Positions 15,123 through 22,894 of a DNA stretch of 28,518 nucleotides are shown here, in pieces (position 1 is the first letter of the stretch; every line of letters starts with the position of its first letter). This DNA comes from JAILLW01 sp045640905. GTDB lineage: Bacteria > Bacillota > Clostridia > Lachnospirales > Lachnospiraceae. The stretch spans positions 1 through 28,518 of the forward strand of contig JAZUFW010000053.1 in NCBI GenBank assembly GCA_045640905.1, written 5' to 3'. The position numbers and the translations under genes are program-made. The notes under the pieces were generated by a model, which saw only the letters and a program-made list of their open reading frames with translations, did not search any database and was not told the origin of the DNA.

Positions 15123-16305
15123 ACTCAATCACGATAACTTCATCCGTCTCAATTGCTTTTCTATAAAGCTCATCTATCTTTTCTTCGAGATTCAATTCGT
15201 GTTTTTTGATAACGTTGAGATTCGGTTTTGTTACAGGATGCTTTGCAACAAAGATTGTGCAGCAATCCTCAAACGGCAGTATCGACGTTTCAAACGTGCC
15301 TATTCTTTCCGAAATGTCTATAATCTCATTTTTGTCCATACCGATTAACGGCCTGAATACAGGAATAGAGCATACCTCATTGGTAACATACAAAGACTGC
15401 ATGGTCTGAGATGCCACCTGTCCCAGCGATTCTCCCGTAATAAGTCCGTAGCAATCATTGGTGTTAGCCAAATCCTGCGCTATCTTCATCATGTATCGAC
15501 GCATGATAATCGTCAATTCATCATGAGGGCACTTTTCATAAATATAAAGCTGAATATCAGTAAAATTAATGACATGCAGATTGATAGGGCCTGTATACTT
15601 TGATATCTCTTTGGCGAGGTCCACAACCTTTTGCTTAGCTCGTTCAGAGGTATACGGGGGTGCATGGAAATATACGGCATCGAGCTTAACACCTCTTTTG
15701 GAAACCATATAGCCTGCCACGGGTGAATCGATTCCTCCGGACAAAAGAAGCATGGCTTTGCCGTTGGTTCCCAAAGGCATTCCTCCGGGACCGGGTATTT
15801 CATGCGAATAGATGAAAATCTTTTCCCTGATTTCGACATGAATCATAATGTCGGGCTCATGTACATCAACCTTCATTCCCTGATCTTCATAAGCATCAAG
15901 AACATATCCGCCGAGTTCGGCATTTATTTCCATCGAATCCATGGGATAGCTCTTTCTGGCACGTCGTGTATTGATTTTGAAGGTCTTATTTTTGTCAGGA
16001 TAAACATCGGCGATATATGAAACCACTTTTTCCCCGATTTTATCAATGGTATCTACTTCCATTTCCGTCATGGGGCATATGCCGCTGATACCGAATACGC
16101 TCTTTAACGCGTCGATGACTTCATCATAATCAAATTCGGTTTTGGCATAGACAAAAATACGACCGTCTGATTTGGGAACATCAAACTCGCCTTCGCATTT
16201 GCGCAAAACGGCCTTTATTCTGCTGACCAACGCATTTTCAAATACGTATCTGTTCTTTCCTTTTACGCCTATCTCGGCATATTTAATCAAAAAAGATGAA
16301 AACAT
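15121..16305 (-). CDS. thiI: tRNA 4-thiouridine sulfurtransferase ThiI (no rhodanese domain)
   Basis: Adenylates U8 of tRNA and transfers sulfur to form s4U; some ThiI also feed thiamine thiazole synthesis. 394 residues: N-terminal ferredoxin-like domain (1-55, KYAEIGVKGKNR), THUMP domain (about 60-165), and PP-loop ATPase with SGGIDSP at 189-195, then the conserved GLITGESLGQVASQT and FRPLIGMDKNEII. The C-terminal rhodanese domain of E. coli ThiI is absent, as in Bacillus, where a dedicated cysteine desulfurase (NifZ) supplies sulfur directly. The cysteine desulfurase gene is immediately upstream with a 4-base gap, and the thiI ribosome binding site GAGGAG lies over its last codons. Confidence 0.96.
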   Translation of the reverse strand: MFSSFLIKYAEIGVKGKNRYVFENALVSRIKAVLRKCEGEFDVPKSDGRIFVYAKTEFDYDEVIDALKSVFGISGICPMTEMEVDTIDKIGEKVVSYIADVYPDKNKTFKINTRRARKSYPMDSMEINAELGGYVLDAYEDQGMKVDVHEPDIMIHVEIREKIFIYSHEIPGPGGMPLGTNGKAMLLLSGGIDSPVAGYMVSKRGVKLDAVYFHAPPYTSERAKQKVVDLAKEISKYTGPINLHVINFTDIQLYIYEKCPHDELTIIMRRYMMKIAQDLANTNDCYGLITGESLGQVASQTMQSLYVTNEVCSIPVFRPLIGMDKNEIIDISERIGTFETSILPFEDCCTIFVAKHPVTKPNLNVIKKHELNLEEKIDELYRKAIETDEVIVIE

Positions 16306-16309
16306 AAAT

Positions 16310-17461
16310 CTATCTCCTCGTGTATTTCCTCAGCATGGGAATTATATCATTCATTGCACTTACGGTTTCTTTGATTTCGTCCATGGTTGTAAAAACCGAA
16401 AAGCTGAATCTGACCGTAGATTCCAAAAGGTTCTTTTCAAGACCGATGGCCGTTAAGGTTGCGGAAGGTGTTCTTTTGTGAGTGGAACACGCTGAACCTG
16501 CAGAGACGTATATTCCGCGGTCTTCCAAAGAATGAAGCAACACCTCGGCACGCACGTCCTTGACCGATACACTTACTATATGCGGTGCCCCGTCTTTGGT
16601 ACTGTTTATCTTTACATCCGGAATTTTGGAAACTTCATCCATGAAAAAGTCTCTTATTTCGATGAGCTTTTTAACATCCTCATCAAAAGAATCATAGAGC
16701 ATTTTTGAGGCCAGCGAAAGTCCGGCTATTCCGGCTACGTTTTCGGTTCCGGAACGCATTCCGTTTTGCTGTCCGCCGCCCAGGATATACGGCTTTATCT
16801 TGACTTTTTCGTCTATATACAATAATCCGACGCCCTTGGGTCCGTGGATTTTGTGACCCGATACGGAAAGCATATCTATATGCATTTTCTTGGGGTATAT
16901 TTTTATTTTGCCGAAAGACTGTACCGCATCAACATGAAAATATATGTTGGGGTTAATGCTTTTAATGAGTTCTCCGGCTTCGGCTATGGGTTGAATCGAG
17001 CCAATCTCATTATTGATATGCATGATCGATACCAAAATGGTTTCATCGGTTATGGCACTTTTTAATTCATCAAGCGATATGACTCCATGTTCGTCGGTCC
17101 CCAGATAAGTTACCATAAACCCTTCTTCTTCCAACTCCTTCATGGTGTTAATGATAGCAGGATGCTCAATTTTGGTAGTAATCAAATGGCGACCGCGTCT
17201 TTGATTGGCATGTGCCGTGCCTATCAGGGCCGTATTATCGGATTCCGTTCCGCAGGAAGTGAAAAAAAGCTCCTTTTCATTTACCTTCAGTTCCTTGGCC
17301 AGAGTTTCTTTGGCCGATTTTAAATATTTTTCGGCTTCCACGCCCTTTGTATGCATGGAACTGGGATTTCCGTAATCTTCGGTATATATTTTGTTCATCA
17401 ATTCGGCAACTTCTTTAAAAACACACGTCGTTGCTGAATTATCGAGATATATTTCGCGCAT
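16310..17461 (-). CDS. Cysteine desulfurase (NifS/IscS family), probable sulfur donor for ThiI
   Basis: PLP enzyme that removes sulfur from cysteine and holds it as a persulfide. 383 residues from the ATG at 17461 (MREIYLDNSATT), chosen because AAGG lies just upstream and the longer frame back to 17503 would extend into rsmE. PLP lysine K204 is in SVSGHKIHGPKG, and persulfide cysteine C325 in SAGSACSTHKR. Overall composition is NifS/IscS type rather than SufS. It starts 1 base after the rsmE stop and ends 4 bases before thiI, the pairing seen for Bacillus nifZ-thiI, so tRNA thiolation is the most likely job; a share in Fe-S cluster assembly cannot be excluded. Confidence 0.93.
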   Translation of the reverse strand: MREIYLDNSATTCVFKEVAELMNKIYTEDYGNPSSMHTKGVEAEKYLKSAKETLAKELKVNEKELFFTSCGTESDNTALIGTAHANQRRGRHLITTKIEHPAIINTMKELEEEGFMVTYLGTDEHGVISLDELKSAITDETILVSIMHINNEIGSIQPIAEAGELIKSINPNIYFHVDAVQSFGKIKIYPKKMHIDMLSVSGHKIHGPKGVGLLYIDEKVKIKPYILGGGQQNGMRSGTENVAGIAGLSLASKMLYDSFDEDVKKLIEIRDFFMDEVSKIPDVKINSTKDGAPHIVSVSVKDVRAEVLLHSLEDRGIYVSAGSACSTHKRTPSATLTAIGLEKNLLESTVRFSFSVFTTMDEIKETVSAMNDIIPMLRKYTRR

Positions 17462-17462
17462 A

Positions 17463-18209
17463 TTAACCTTCTTCCAACAGATACGAAAGAACCGACATAA
17501 CACTCATTCCGGCTGTTTCCGTTCGCAGTATTCGCTTTCCGAGTGTGATGGCACTGAAGCCTTTTTCTGCTGCTTTCTCTACTTCGGTTTCATCAAAGCC
17601 GCCTTCGGGGCCTATGAAAATTGCAACAGAATCACCGGGTTTAATGCTTCCTATAATTTTGCGAGTTTGTTCCATGCCCTCCGCCATTTCGTAAGGCAAA
17701 AGTTTCACATCACAATTATCTTCTGCGTATTTAACGGCCTCGGAATAAGTCATGGGCATTTTGATTTCCGGAATGATTCCCCTCTTTGATTGCTTGGCCG
17801 CCGCCTCCGCAATTTGCTGCCATCTTAATATCTTGGAAGCGCTCTTTTTATCATCCAGCTTAACTACACATCGCTTCATGGCTACAGGGATTATTTCATA
17901 AGCACCGAGCTCTATGTTCTTTTGAATAATACTTTCCATTTTATCTGCTTTGGGCAATCCCTGAAACAGATATATCTTTGAGGGCAGTTCGTGAGATTGT
18001 TCTTTGACAAAGCGAAGCTCGAGTATTACTTCGGAATCCGTATATTCCAGTATCCCGCATCGGTACTCTTTGTCATCGACACCGTTTGATACATTGACCT
18101 CCTCGCCAATCTTCATGCGAAGTACATTCTTTATGTGATTGTAATCAGGTCCGTCAATTATGACACGCTTGTCATTTATCTGAGACGGTTCAACAAAGAA
18201 CTGATACAT
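17463..18209 (-). CDS. rsmE: 16S rRNA (uracil(1498)-N3)-methyltransferase RsmE
   Basis: SPOUT-family methyltransferase that makes m3U1498 in 16S rRNA. The 248-residue protein has an N-terminal PUA-like barrel (about 1-70, HIKNVLRMKIGEEV) and the trefoil-knot SAM domain with GLPKADKMESIIQKNIELGAYEI, IGPEGGFDETEVEKA and the knot ending LGKRILRTETAGMSVMSVL, all diagnostic. The start ATG at 18209 follows TGAGGA. It heads the rsmE-desulfurase-thiI unit. An AT-rich stretch upstream with a TATAGT hexamer could be its -10 but no good -35 is visible; the terminator of the next gene upstream lies 65 bases away. Confidence 0.96.
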   Translation of the reverse strand: MYQFFVEPSQINDKRVIIDGPDYNHIKNVLRMKIGEEVNVSNGVDDKEYRCGILEYTDSEVILELRFVKEQSHELPSKIYLFQGLPKADKMESIIQKNIELGAYEIIPVAMKRCVVKLDDKKSASKILRWQQIAEAAAKQSKRGIIPEIKMPMTYSEAVKYAEDNCDVKLLPYEMAEGMEQTRKIIGSIKPGDSVAIFIGPEGGFDETEVEKAAEKGFSAITLGKRILRTETAGMSVMSVLSYLLEEG

Positions 18210-18268
18210 ATTTAATTCCTCAATTTTCCTTAAATACTATATCACGTTTTTATCCTATATGCGAATAA

Positions 18269-18302
18269 GAAAAGCGCATATGTCCGTTTGGGACATATGC
18301 GC
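18269..18302 (-). terminator. Intrinsic terminator of the 941-aa secreted protein gene
   Basis: A perfect 12-bp stem, GCGCATATGTCC (18274-18285) and GGACATATGCGC (18291-18302) with a 5-base loop, followed on the minus strand by TTTTCTTATT. It lies 23 bases after the stop codon and insulates rsmE from the upstream gene. Confidence 0.9.
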
Positions 18303-18325
18303 CGTCATCACTTATGAAATAAGTG

Positions 18326-21151
18326 TTAGTTGTTCTTTACTTTAGAAGCTTTCTTAGCCTTGTTGCGTCTGTAGATTTCAAAACCTGCACCGCCCAATAC
18401 AGCTACGATAAGTGCCCACCACCAAGACATTGTCTCAGCTTCTTCGGGAGTTGCTGCCAAAGCTACATCACTGTCAGGAATTGTAACTACCTTTTCAACA
18501 GGTGTTTCAGGCTGAAGTTCCTTTGTAGATACGATAGTAACTTCATCAGCCTTTTCGGGAACTGCTTCAACTGCTTCAACTGTTTCTGCAGGTTCCTCTG
18601 CTACAGCTGCTGCCTTCTTGGGAGCTTTTCTGTTAGCACCGAGAACTGCATCTTCAACTACTTCTTCTTCGATAACTGCGGGAGCTACTGTAGGTCTGAC
18701 TGCAGGTCCGGCATATCCGCCTTCTCCACCTTCGCCACCGTTTGAAGGATTGTAATTGCCGCCTTCGTTTGAAGGTCTGTTGGGCTTGGAATCAGCAATC
18801 TTCTGTGCATCTTCTGCAGCCTGCTTAGCCAAAGCTGCTTCTTTCTTAGCATTGTTAAGAACTGTCAGAGCTGAATCTGCTTCCTGCTTTGCTTCGTTCA
18901 AAGCAACAGTAGCTTCAATAATTTTCTTCTGGTAATCTGCTGCTCCGATATAAGGATTTAACTGAATAGCGTTAAGCGCATTCTGAGCGTCTGTAAGTTT
19001 CGCCAGTGCTGCATTGTAATTTGCAAGCTGTGTAGCTTCATTTGCTGCTGCATCTGCTGCCTTCTTAGCTGCCTGAGCAGCTGCTACCTGGTCAAAGGTT
19101 GCTGAATATGTAGCAAACTCTGCCTCGGAAACCTTGGTAATTGTGAGTTTCTCGCCACACAAAGTTACGAGTGCATTATAGTTGCTACCATCCGAAGCGA
19201 GCACAACATGTGTTTCTCTACCATTGTCCAATTTCCAGTCCCATTCGCGATACTTGTTTTCGAGGCTAACCTCTGTGAATATATCGGGAAGGAAGTTTTT
19301 AAACCAATCCAGGATGCCGTCATAACCATCTGTTGCTTCCTTGTAGGCAGCTGTATCGTTAACTATAATCGTGTACTGTTCGTTATGTGTAAGAGCTTCT
19401 GCCAGTTCCTTCTTGAAGGTCTGGTCATTATCTCTGTTGAAGTATACGACCGGAGTTGTTTCGTCCGTGTACATATACTTGGTCAATACAGCAAGTGTTG
19501 CCTCAGCCTGTGCTAAAGAATTGTTTGCATTGGTTTCTGCATTCAAAGCATCCGTTTTAGCTCTGTTAGCAGCATCAATAGCTTCCTGTGCAGCGGACAC
19601 GTTACCATTTGCGATATCGCGAGCTGAGATAGCTTGACCCTTTGCGGTTTCTTTCTCTGTCTTTAAACCGCCCAGTCTTGTTGCCTCGTTATTTGCAGCT
19701 GTCTTAGCTTCCGTGGCATCACTAACTGCTTTCTTGGCATCATCGATTTCGGACTGGGTGTAATATGTGTATGTATAATTGGTCTTCTCATCCCACATCC
19801 AGCTGAACAAATCATATTCCGTTTTAGATACTTCCTGCCAATCAAACTTAAAGAGTCCAGCAGGTTTATTCTTCAAATAATAGTGCATTGTGCTGGTCTT
19901 TACATCACCGGCGTTCTTCTTTGCCAATGCAGCGTTATTATCAATAATTCCCTGCTGCTTATTAGCTTCATTATTCTGAGCAGTAATCTGGTCTCCCAAT
20001 GATGTAATTTCTGAACTCAGATTATCAATCTCTTTCTGCTTATCATCTGCGATTTTCTGCTGTTCAGCCTTATAGCTTTCTTTTTCTGTAATAATTTCAT
20101 CCTGAGCTTTATTAACTGCTTCTTTATTTGCTGTAGCCTCAGCCAATGTTCCCTTTGCTGTTTCTACATTCTGCTGTAAAGTTTCAAGTTCGCCTACACC
20201 CTTAAGAGCTTCCAGGTTATCAATTGTTGTCTGTGCTGCTTCTGTAGCCTTAGCCAGTTCTTCTGCTGCCTTAGTTGCGTAGTCAGCTGCTTGTGTAGAT
20301 TCTGTTACTGCTCTATCATATTCTGCCTTTGCCAGATCTACAGCTTCCTTAGCATCATTAATAGCCTTTTGAGCCTCTGCCAGCTGAGCCTTATACTCTG
20401 CTGTCAATTCACCGTACTCGGTTTCACCTGCTTCTACAATAGCATCATATGCTGCAAGAGCATCCTCATAGATTTTCTGTGCATCGTCATATGCTGTCTG
20501 TGCTGCTTCTTCCTGAGCTGCTGCTTCTGCTGCAGCTTCTGCTGCCTCAGCTGCTGCCTTTTCTGCTTCATCTTTATATGCAGCTTTCTCGGCAGCGTCC
20601 TTTGCTGCCTGAGCTTCATCCTCTGCTAAATCAGCTGCGTCAGCTGCTTTCTCAACGTCACCGGTCTTTCCTGCGATGTCAGCTTCAGCCTTGTCAACAA
20701 CATCCTGTGTGTCTGTAGTAACCTGATCATTCAGGGAGTCAATATCATCTGCTGCATCATTGGCTGCCTTCTGAACATCATCTATTTCGTTCTGGATATC
20801 ATTTTTGCCATCACCGATTACCTTTCCGGTTTCATCTGTTGCACCAATAACATCCTTATCCGTAATAGCATTCGCCTCAGTAGCCAATTTCTCAGCTGCT
20901 GCTCTTGCTGCTTCTGCCTGCTGAGCTGCGTCATATGCGGCCTTGTCTGCATCCTGAGCTGCTTTAACAGCATCCTTAACAGCCTGATCCGACTCAGGAA
21001 TCGCAGTTGAAGCATCCATTACTTCAGGTTCTGCTTCCGGAGCAGATGTGTCTGCCAATGTTGCGAGCGGAGAAGTTGTCAACATTACTGCTGCCAATCC
21101 TACGCTTATTGCCTTAATTACGTTTTTGCCTGCCATTTCTTTCTTAATCAT
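18326..21151 (-). CDS. Secreted, membrane-anchored alanine-rich coiled-coil surface protein
   Basis: A 941-residue cell-envelope protein that I do not recognise as a named family. Residues 1-33 are a signal peptide (KK...ISVGLAAVMLTTSPLATLA). About 45-420 is Ala/Glu/Lys-rich with frequent AAxxA and EKAA patterns and few Pro, a long coiled coil. Two non-helical blocks interrupt it: about 421-470 (Tyr/Trp-rich, YYLKNKPAGLFKFDW) and about 556-690 (PVVYFNRD, LPDIFTEVSLENKYREWDW). A further helix runs to about 780, then a Gly/Asn/Pro linker, an Ala/Glu/Val stretch, and a C-terminal membrane segment (about 908-926, MSWWWALIVAVLGGAGFEIY) with a basic tail. No LPXTG precedes it, so anchoring is by the membrane helix. 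Monocistronic, own promoter and terminator. Adhesin or spacer-like role is only a guess. Confidence 0.82.
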   Translation of the reverse strand: MIKKEMAGKNVIKAISVGLAAVMLTTSPLATLADTSAPEAEPEVMDASTAIPESDQAVKDAVKAAQDADKAAYDAAQQAEAARAAAEKLATEANAITDKDVIGATDETGKVIGDGKNDIQNEIDDVQKAANDAADDIDSLNDQVTTDTQDVVDKAEADIAGKTGDVEKAADAADLAEDEAQAAKDAAEKAAYKDEAEKAAAEAAEAAAEAAAQEEAAQTAYDDAQKIYEDALAAYDAIVEAGETEYGELTAEYKAQLAEAQKAINDAKEAVDLAKAEYDRAVTESTQAADYATKAAEELAKATEAAQTTIDNLEALKGVGELETLQQNVETAKGTLAEATANKEAVNKAQDEIITEKESYKAEQQKIADDKQKEIDNLSSEITSLGDQITAQNNEANKQQGIIDNNAALAKKNAGDVKTSTMHYYLKNKPAGLFKFDWQEVSKTEYDLFSWMWDEKTNYTYTYYTQSEIDDAKKAVSDATEAKTAANNEATRLGGLKTEKETAKGQAISARDIANGNVSAAQEAIDAANRAKTDALNAETNANNSLAQAEATLAVLTKYMYTDETTPVVYFNRDNDQTFKKELAEALTHNEQYTIIVNDTAAYKEATDGYDGILDWFKNFLPDIFTEVSLENKYREWDWKLDNGRETHVVLASDGSNYNALVTLCGEKLTITKVSEAEFATYSATFDQVAAAQAAKKAADAAANEATQLANYNAALAKLTDAQNALNAIQLNPYIGAADYQKKIIEATVALNEAKQEADSALTVLNNAKKEAALAKQAAEDAQKIADSKPNRPSNEGGNYNPSNGGEGGEGGYAGPAVRPTVAPAVIEEEVVEDAVLGANRKAPKKAAAVAEEPAETVEAVEAVPEKADEVTIVSTKELQPETPVEKVVTIPDSDVALAATPEEAETMSWWWALIVAVLGGAGFEIYRRNKAKKASKVKNN

Positions 21152-21299
21152 TTTAAAATCCCTCTCTTTCCGAACTGCCTCTTTTACATATATAAAGCCT
21201 TATCATTACTAAAAGCACTTTGTTTTTGAATAAGCATCAAAACAAAATGTTCTTAGCAACAACAAGGCTCAAAATGGGCGTTCCTTATCGACATTTTGC

Positions 21300-21329
21300 A
21301 TTTTACACAAACTTAAGTACCAGCGTCAA
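21300..21329 (-). promoter_or_regulatory. Promoter of the 941-aa secreted protein gene
   Basis: Minus-strand TTGACG (21324-21329), 18-base spacer, TAAAAT (21300-21305). The leader to the ATG at 21151 would be about 140 bases. The spacer contains a GGTAC half-site (21317-21321 on the opposite strand), one of several in this region. Confidence 0.65.
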
Positions 21330-21495
21330 TACTTTTATAAAAAAAGATTGGTACTATTGTACCATATAGGAAATGCCCATTTTTCAAGGGTTTATCGCAT
21401 ATTTATTTTATCGCTTTAGCATGCTACCACAGGAAATTCTCCCCTACTCAGGTACCAAAAACGGTACCATTCAGGATTACTTATACTCATTTTCC

Positions 21496-21525
21496 CAATC
21501 GAGTAGGCGGCTTCTTACTCGATTG
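21496..21525. repeat. Perfect 10-bp inverted repeat
   Basis: CAATCGAGTA (21496-21505), 10-base loop, TACTCGATTG (21516-21525). Neither side has a U-tract, so it does not look like an intrinsic terminator. It sits 6 bases from the larger hairpin at 21532. Confidence 0.8.
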
Positions 21526-21531
21526 TACGTT

Positions 21532-21576
21532 GGCGTCAAATGGATATTCGTGCAAGCACAATATCCGCTTGACGCC
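21532..21576. repeat. 45-base imperfect hairpin
   Basis: Arms GGCGTCAA/TTGACGCC (8 bp), then a 2x2 internal loop, GGATATT/AATATCC (7 bp), a small asymmetric loop and TGC/GCA around an AA tip. The long, interrupted stem without a U-tract resembles a structured RNA element or a repeat-type palindrome more than a terminator. Whether it is transcribed is unknown. Confidence 0.8.
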
Positions 21577-21585
21577 TTATCGCAC

Positions 21586-21617
21586 ATAAAAAAGGCACCC
21601 GCTTACGCGAATGCCTT
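21586..21617 (-). terminator. Intrinsic terminator of the rpmG-secE-nusG-rplK-rplA operon
   Basis: On the minus strand AAGGCATTCGC, loop GTAA, GCGGGTGCCTT and then TTTT; 11 paired positions, of which two are G-T wobbles that only pair in the minus-strand RNA. It lies 21 bases after the rplA stop. Confidence 0.88.
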
Positions 21618-21638
21618 GAACATCAAATATAATACTGA

Positions 21639-22328
21639 TTAATACTTTGCAGTAGAAATCTTTACGCCGGGGCCCATTGTTGTAGCCAATGAAATAGTCT
21701 TTAAATACTGACCCTTTAATGCAGCGGGCTTAGCCTTAACGATTGCGTCAAGCAAAGCATTGTAGTTTTCCTGCAACTGAGTTTCTGTAAATGATGCCTT
21801 ACCGATAGGGCAGTGAATAATGTTTGCCTTATCAAGTCTGTACTCAATCTTACCGGCTTTAATATCGTTGATAGCCTTTGTTACATCCATTGTAACTGTT
21901 CCGGCTTTCGGGTTGGGCATTAATCCCTTAGGTCCCAAAACCTTACCGAGACGACCAACAACACCCATCATATCAGGTGTAGCTACTACTACGTCAAATT
22001 CAAACCAACCATCGTTCTGAATCTTGGGAATAAGTTCTTCGCCACCTACAAAATCAGCACCGGCTGCTTCTGCTTCAGCTACCTTATCGCCCTTTGCGAA
22101 TACCAAAACTCTGACTGTCTTACCTGTTCCGTTAGGAAGTACTACAGCGCCACGGATCTGCTGTTCAGCATGTCTTCCGTCACATCCTGTCTTGATATGT
22201 ACTTCTACTGTTTCATCAAACTTAGCAACCGCTGTCTTCTTAACTAATGCGATTGCGTCATCAGCTTCATAAGCAACGCCACTTTCAATTAACTTGGCTG
22301 CTTCGATATATTTCTTACCGTGCTTCAT
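21639..22328 (-). CDS. rplA: 50S ribosomal protein L1
   Basis: Binds 23S rRNA at the L1 stalk and helps release deacylated tRNA; in many bacteria it also represses its own operon by binding the leader mRNA. The 229-residue protein starts MKHGKKYIEAAKLIE and has the diagnostic VLGPKGLMPNPKAGTVT segment, GRLGKVLGP, and the C-terminal ATTMGPGVKIS. It lies 14 bases after rplK and ends at a strong terminator. The rplJ-rplL genes that often follow are not here. Confidence 0.98.
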   Translation of the reverse strand: MKHGKKYIEAAKLIESGVAYEADDAIALVKKTAVAKFDETVEVHIKTGCDGRHAEQQIRGAVVLPNGTGKTVRVLVFAKGDKVAEAEAAGADFVGGEELIPKIQNDGWFEFDVVVATPDMMGVVGRLGKVLGPKGLMPNPKAGTVTMDVTKAINDIKAGKIEYRLDKANIIHCPIGKASFTETQLQENYNALLDAIVKAKPAALKGQYLKTISLATTMGPGVKISTAKY

Positions 22329-22342
22329 TCTTCAATCCTCCA

Positions 22343-22768
22343 TTAGTCTTCTACAGTAACACCCATACTTCTAGCTGTACCTGCAATCATGCTCATAGCT
22401 GCTTCGATGCTGGCTGCGTTAAGATCGGGCATCTTCATTTCTGCTATCTCTTTAAGCTTGTCCTTTGAAAGAGTAGCAACCTTTGTCTTGTTAGGAACGC
22501 CGGAACCTGATTTAATGTTGCAGGCCTTCTTAATCAAAACTGCTGCAGGAGGAGTCTTTGTAATGAAACTGAAACTTCTGTCTGCATAAACTGTAATAAC
22601 AACGGGGATAAGAACGTCGCCCTTATCTGCTGTTCTTGCGTTGAACTGCTTTGTAAATTCAACGATGTTAACTCCGTGCTGACCTAAAGCAGGTCCGACC
22701 GGAGGAGCTGGTGTAGCTTTACCAGCAGGGATCTGTAACTTGATGTATCCTTCTACTTTCTTTGCCAT
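22343..22768 (-). CDS. rplK: 50S ribosomal protein L11
   Basis: Part of the GTPase-associated centre of the 50S subunit. 141 residues: AKKVEGYIKLQIPAGKATPA, then PPVGPALGQHGVNIVEFTKQFN and the C-terminal KIAEMKMPDLNA-type RNA-binding domain, all typical for L11. A GGAGGT site is 6 bases upstream of the ATG at 22768. The structured gap to nusG (22769-22894) probably holds the L1-responsive leader for rplK-rplA. Confidence 0.98.
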   Translation of the reverse strand: MAKKVEGYIKLQIPAGKATPAPPVGPALGQHGVNIVEFTKQFNARTADKGDVLIPVVITVYADRSFSFITKTPPAAVLIKKACNIKSGSGVPNKTKVATLSKDKLKEIAEMKMPDLNAASIEAAMSMIAGTARSMGVTVED

Positions 22769-22789
22769 AATGGCACCTCCTTAATTCTA

Positions 22790-22860
22790 ATGCATTTAAT
22801 ATGCATCGTGGTCAGGCGCACTCACTGTGAATGCTCCCACAGCCCGTCATCAGACGAACC
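22790..22860 (-). promoter_or_regulatory. Probable leader (L1-binding type) of rplK-rplA
   Basis: The 126-base gap between nusG and rplK contains, on the minus strand, GTGGGAG ... CCTGACCAC (22808-22840): GTGG pairs with CCAC, enclosing GCATTC-ACAGT-GAGTGC, whose one T-G wobble pairs only in the minus-strand RNA. Nearer the ribosome binding site is ATGCAT-ATTAA-ATGCAT. L1 represses rplK-rplA in several bacteria by binding a leader that mimics its 23S site; assignment here rests on position and the GTGGGAG/ACCAC pairing only. Confidence 0.45.
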
Positions 22861-22894
22861 GAACTATATTATTTAAGGCATACGCCATAAATAA

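Larger units (their letters stand above)
21152..21638. other. 487-base intergenic region with dyads, between rplA and the secreted protein gene
   Basis: No credible gene. Left to right it holds the roughly 140-base leader and promoter of the secreted protein gene, a GGTAC-TATT-GTACC palindrome (21350-21363), AAATG-CC-CATTT, two GGTACC hexamers (21451-21456, 21463-21468), a 10-bp hairpin (21496-21525), a 45-base imperfect hairpin (21532-21576), and the rplA terminator. A short plus-strand open frame at 21373-21642 crosses all these dyads and resembles nothing known, so it is not called. Confidence 0.75.

Noticed and set aside
20291..20629. Cysteine-rich plus-strand open frame resembling a small Cys-rich protein
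   Set aside because: It is the complement of Ala/Glu/Lys codons of the coiled-coil protein (GCA/GCT reads as TGC/AGC), so the cysteines are an artefact.
21532..21576. Large hairpin considered as an integron attC site
   Set aside because: The arms lack the conserved GTTRRRY/RYYYAAC core sites and there is no integrase or gene cassette nearby.
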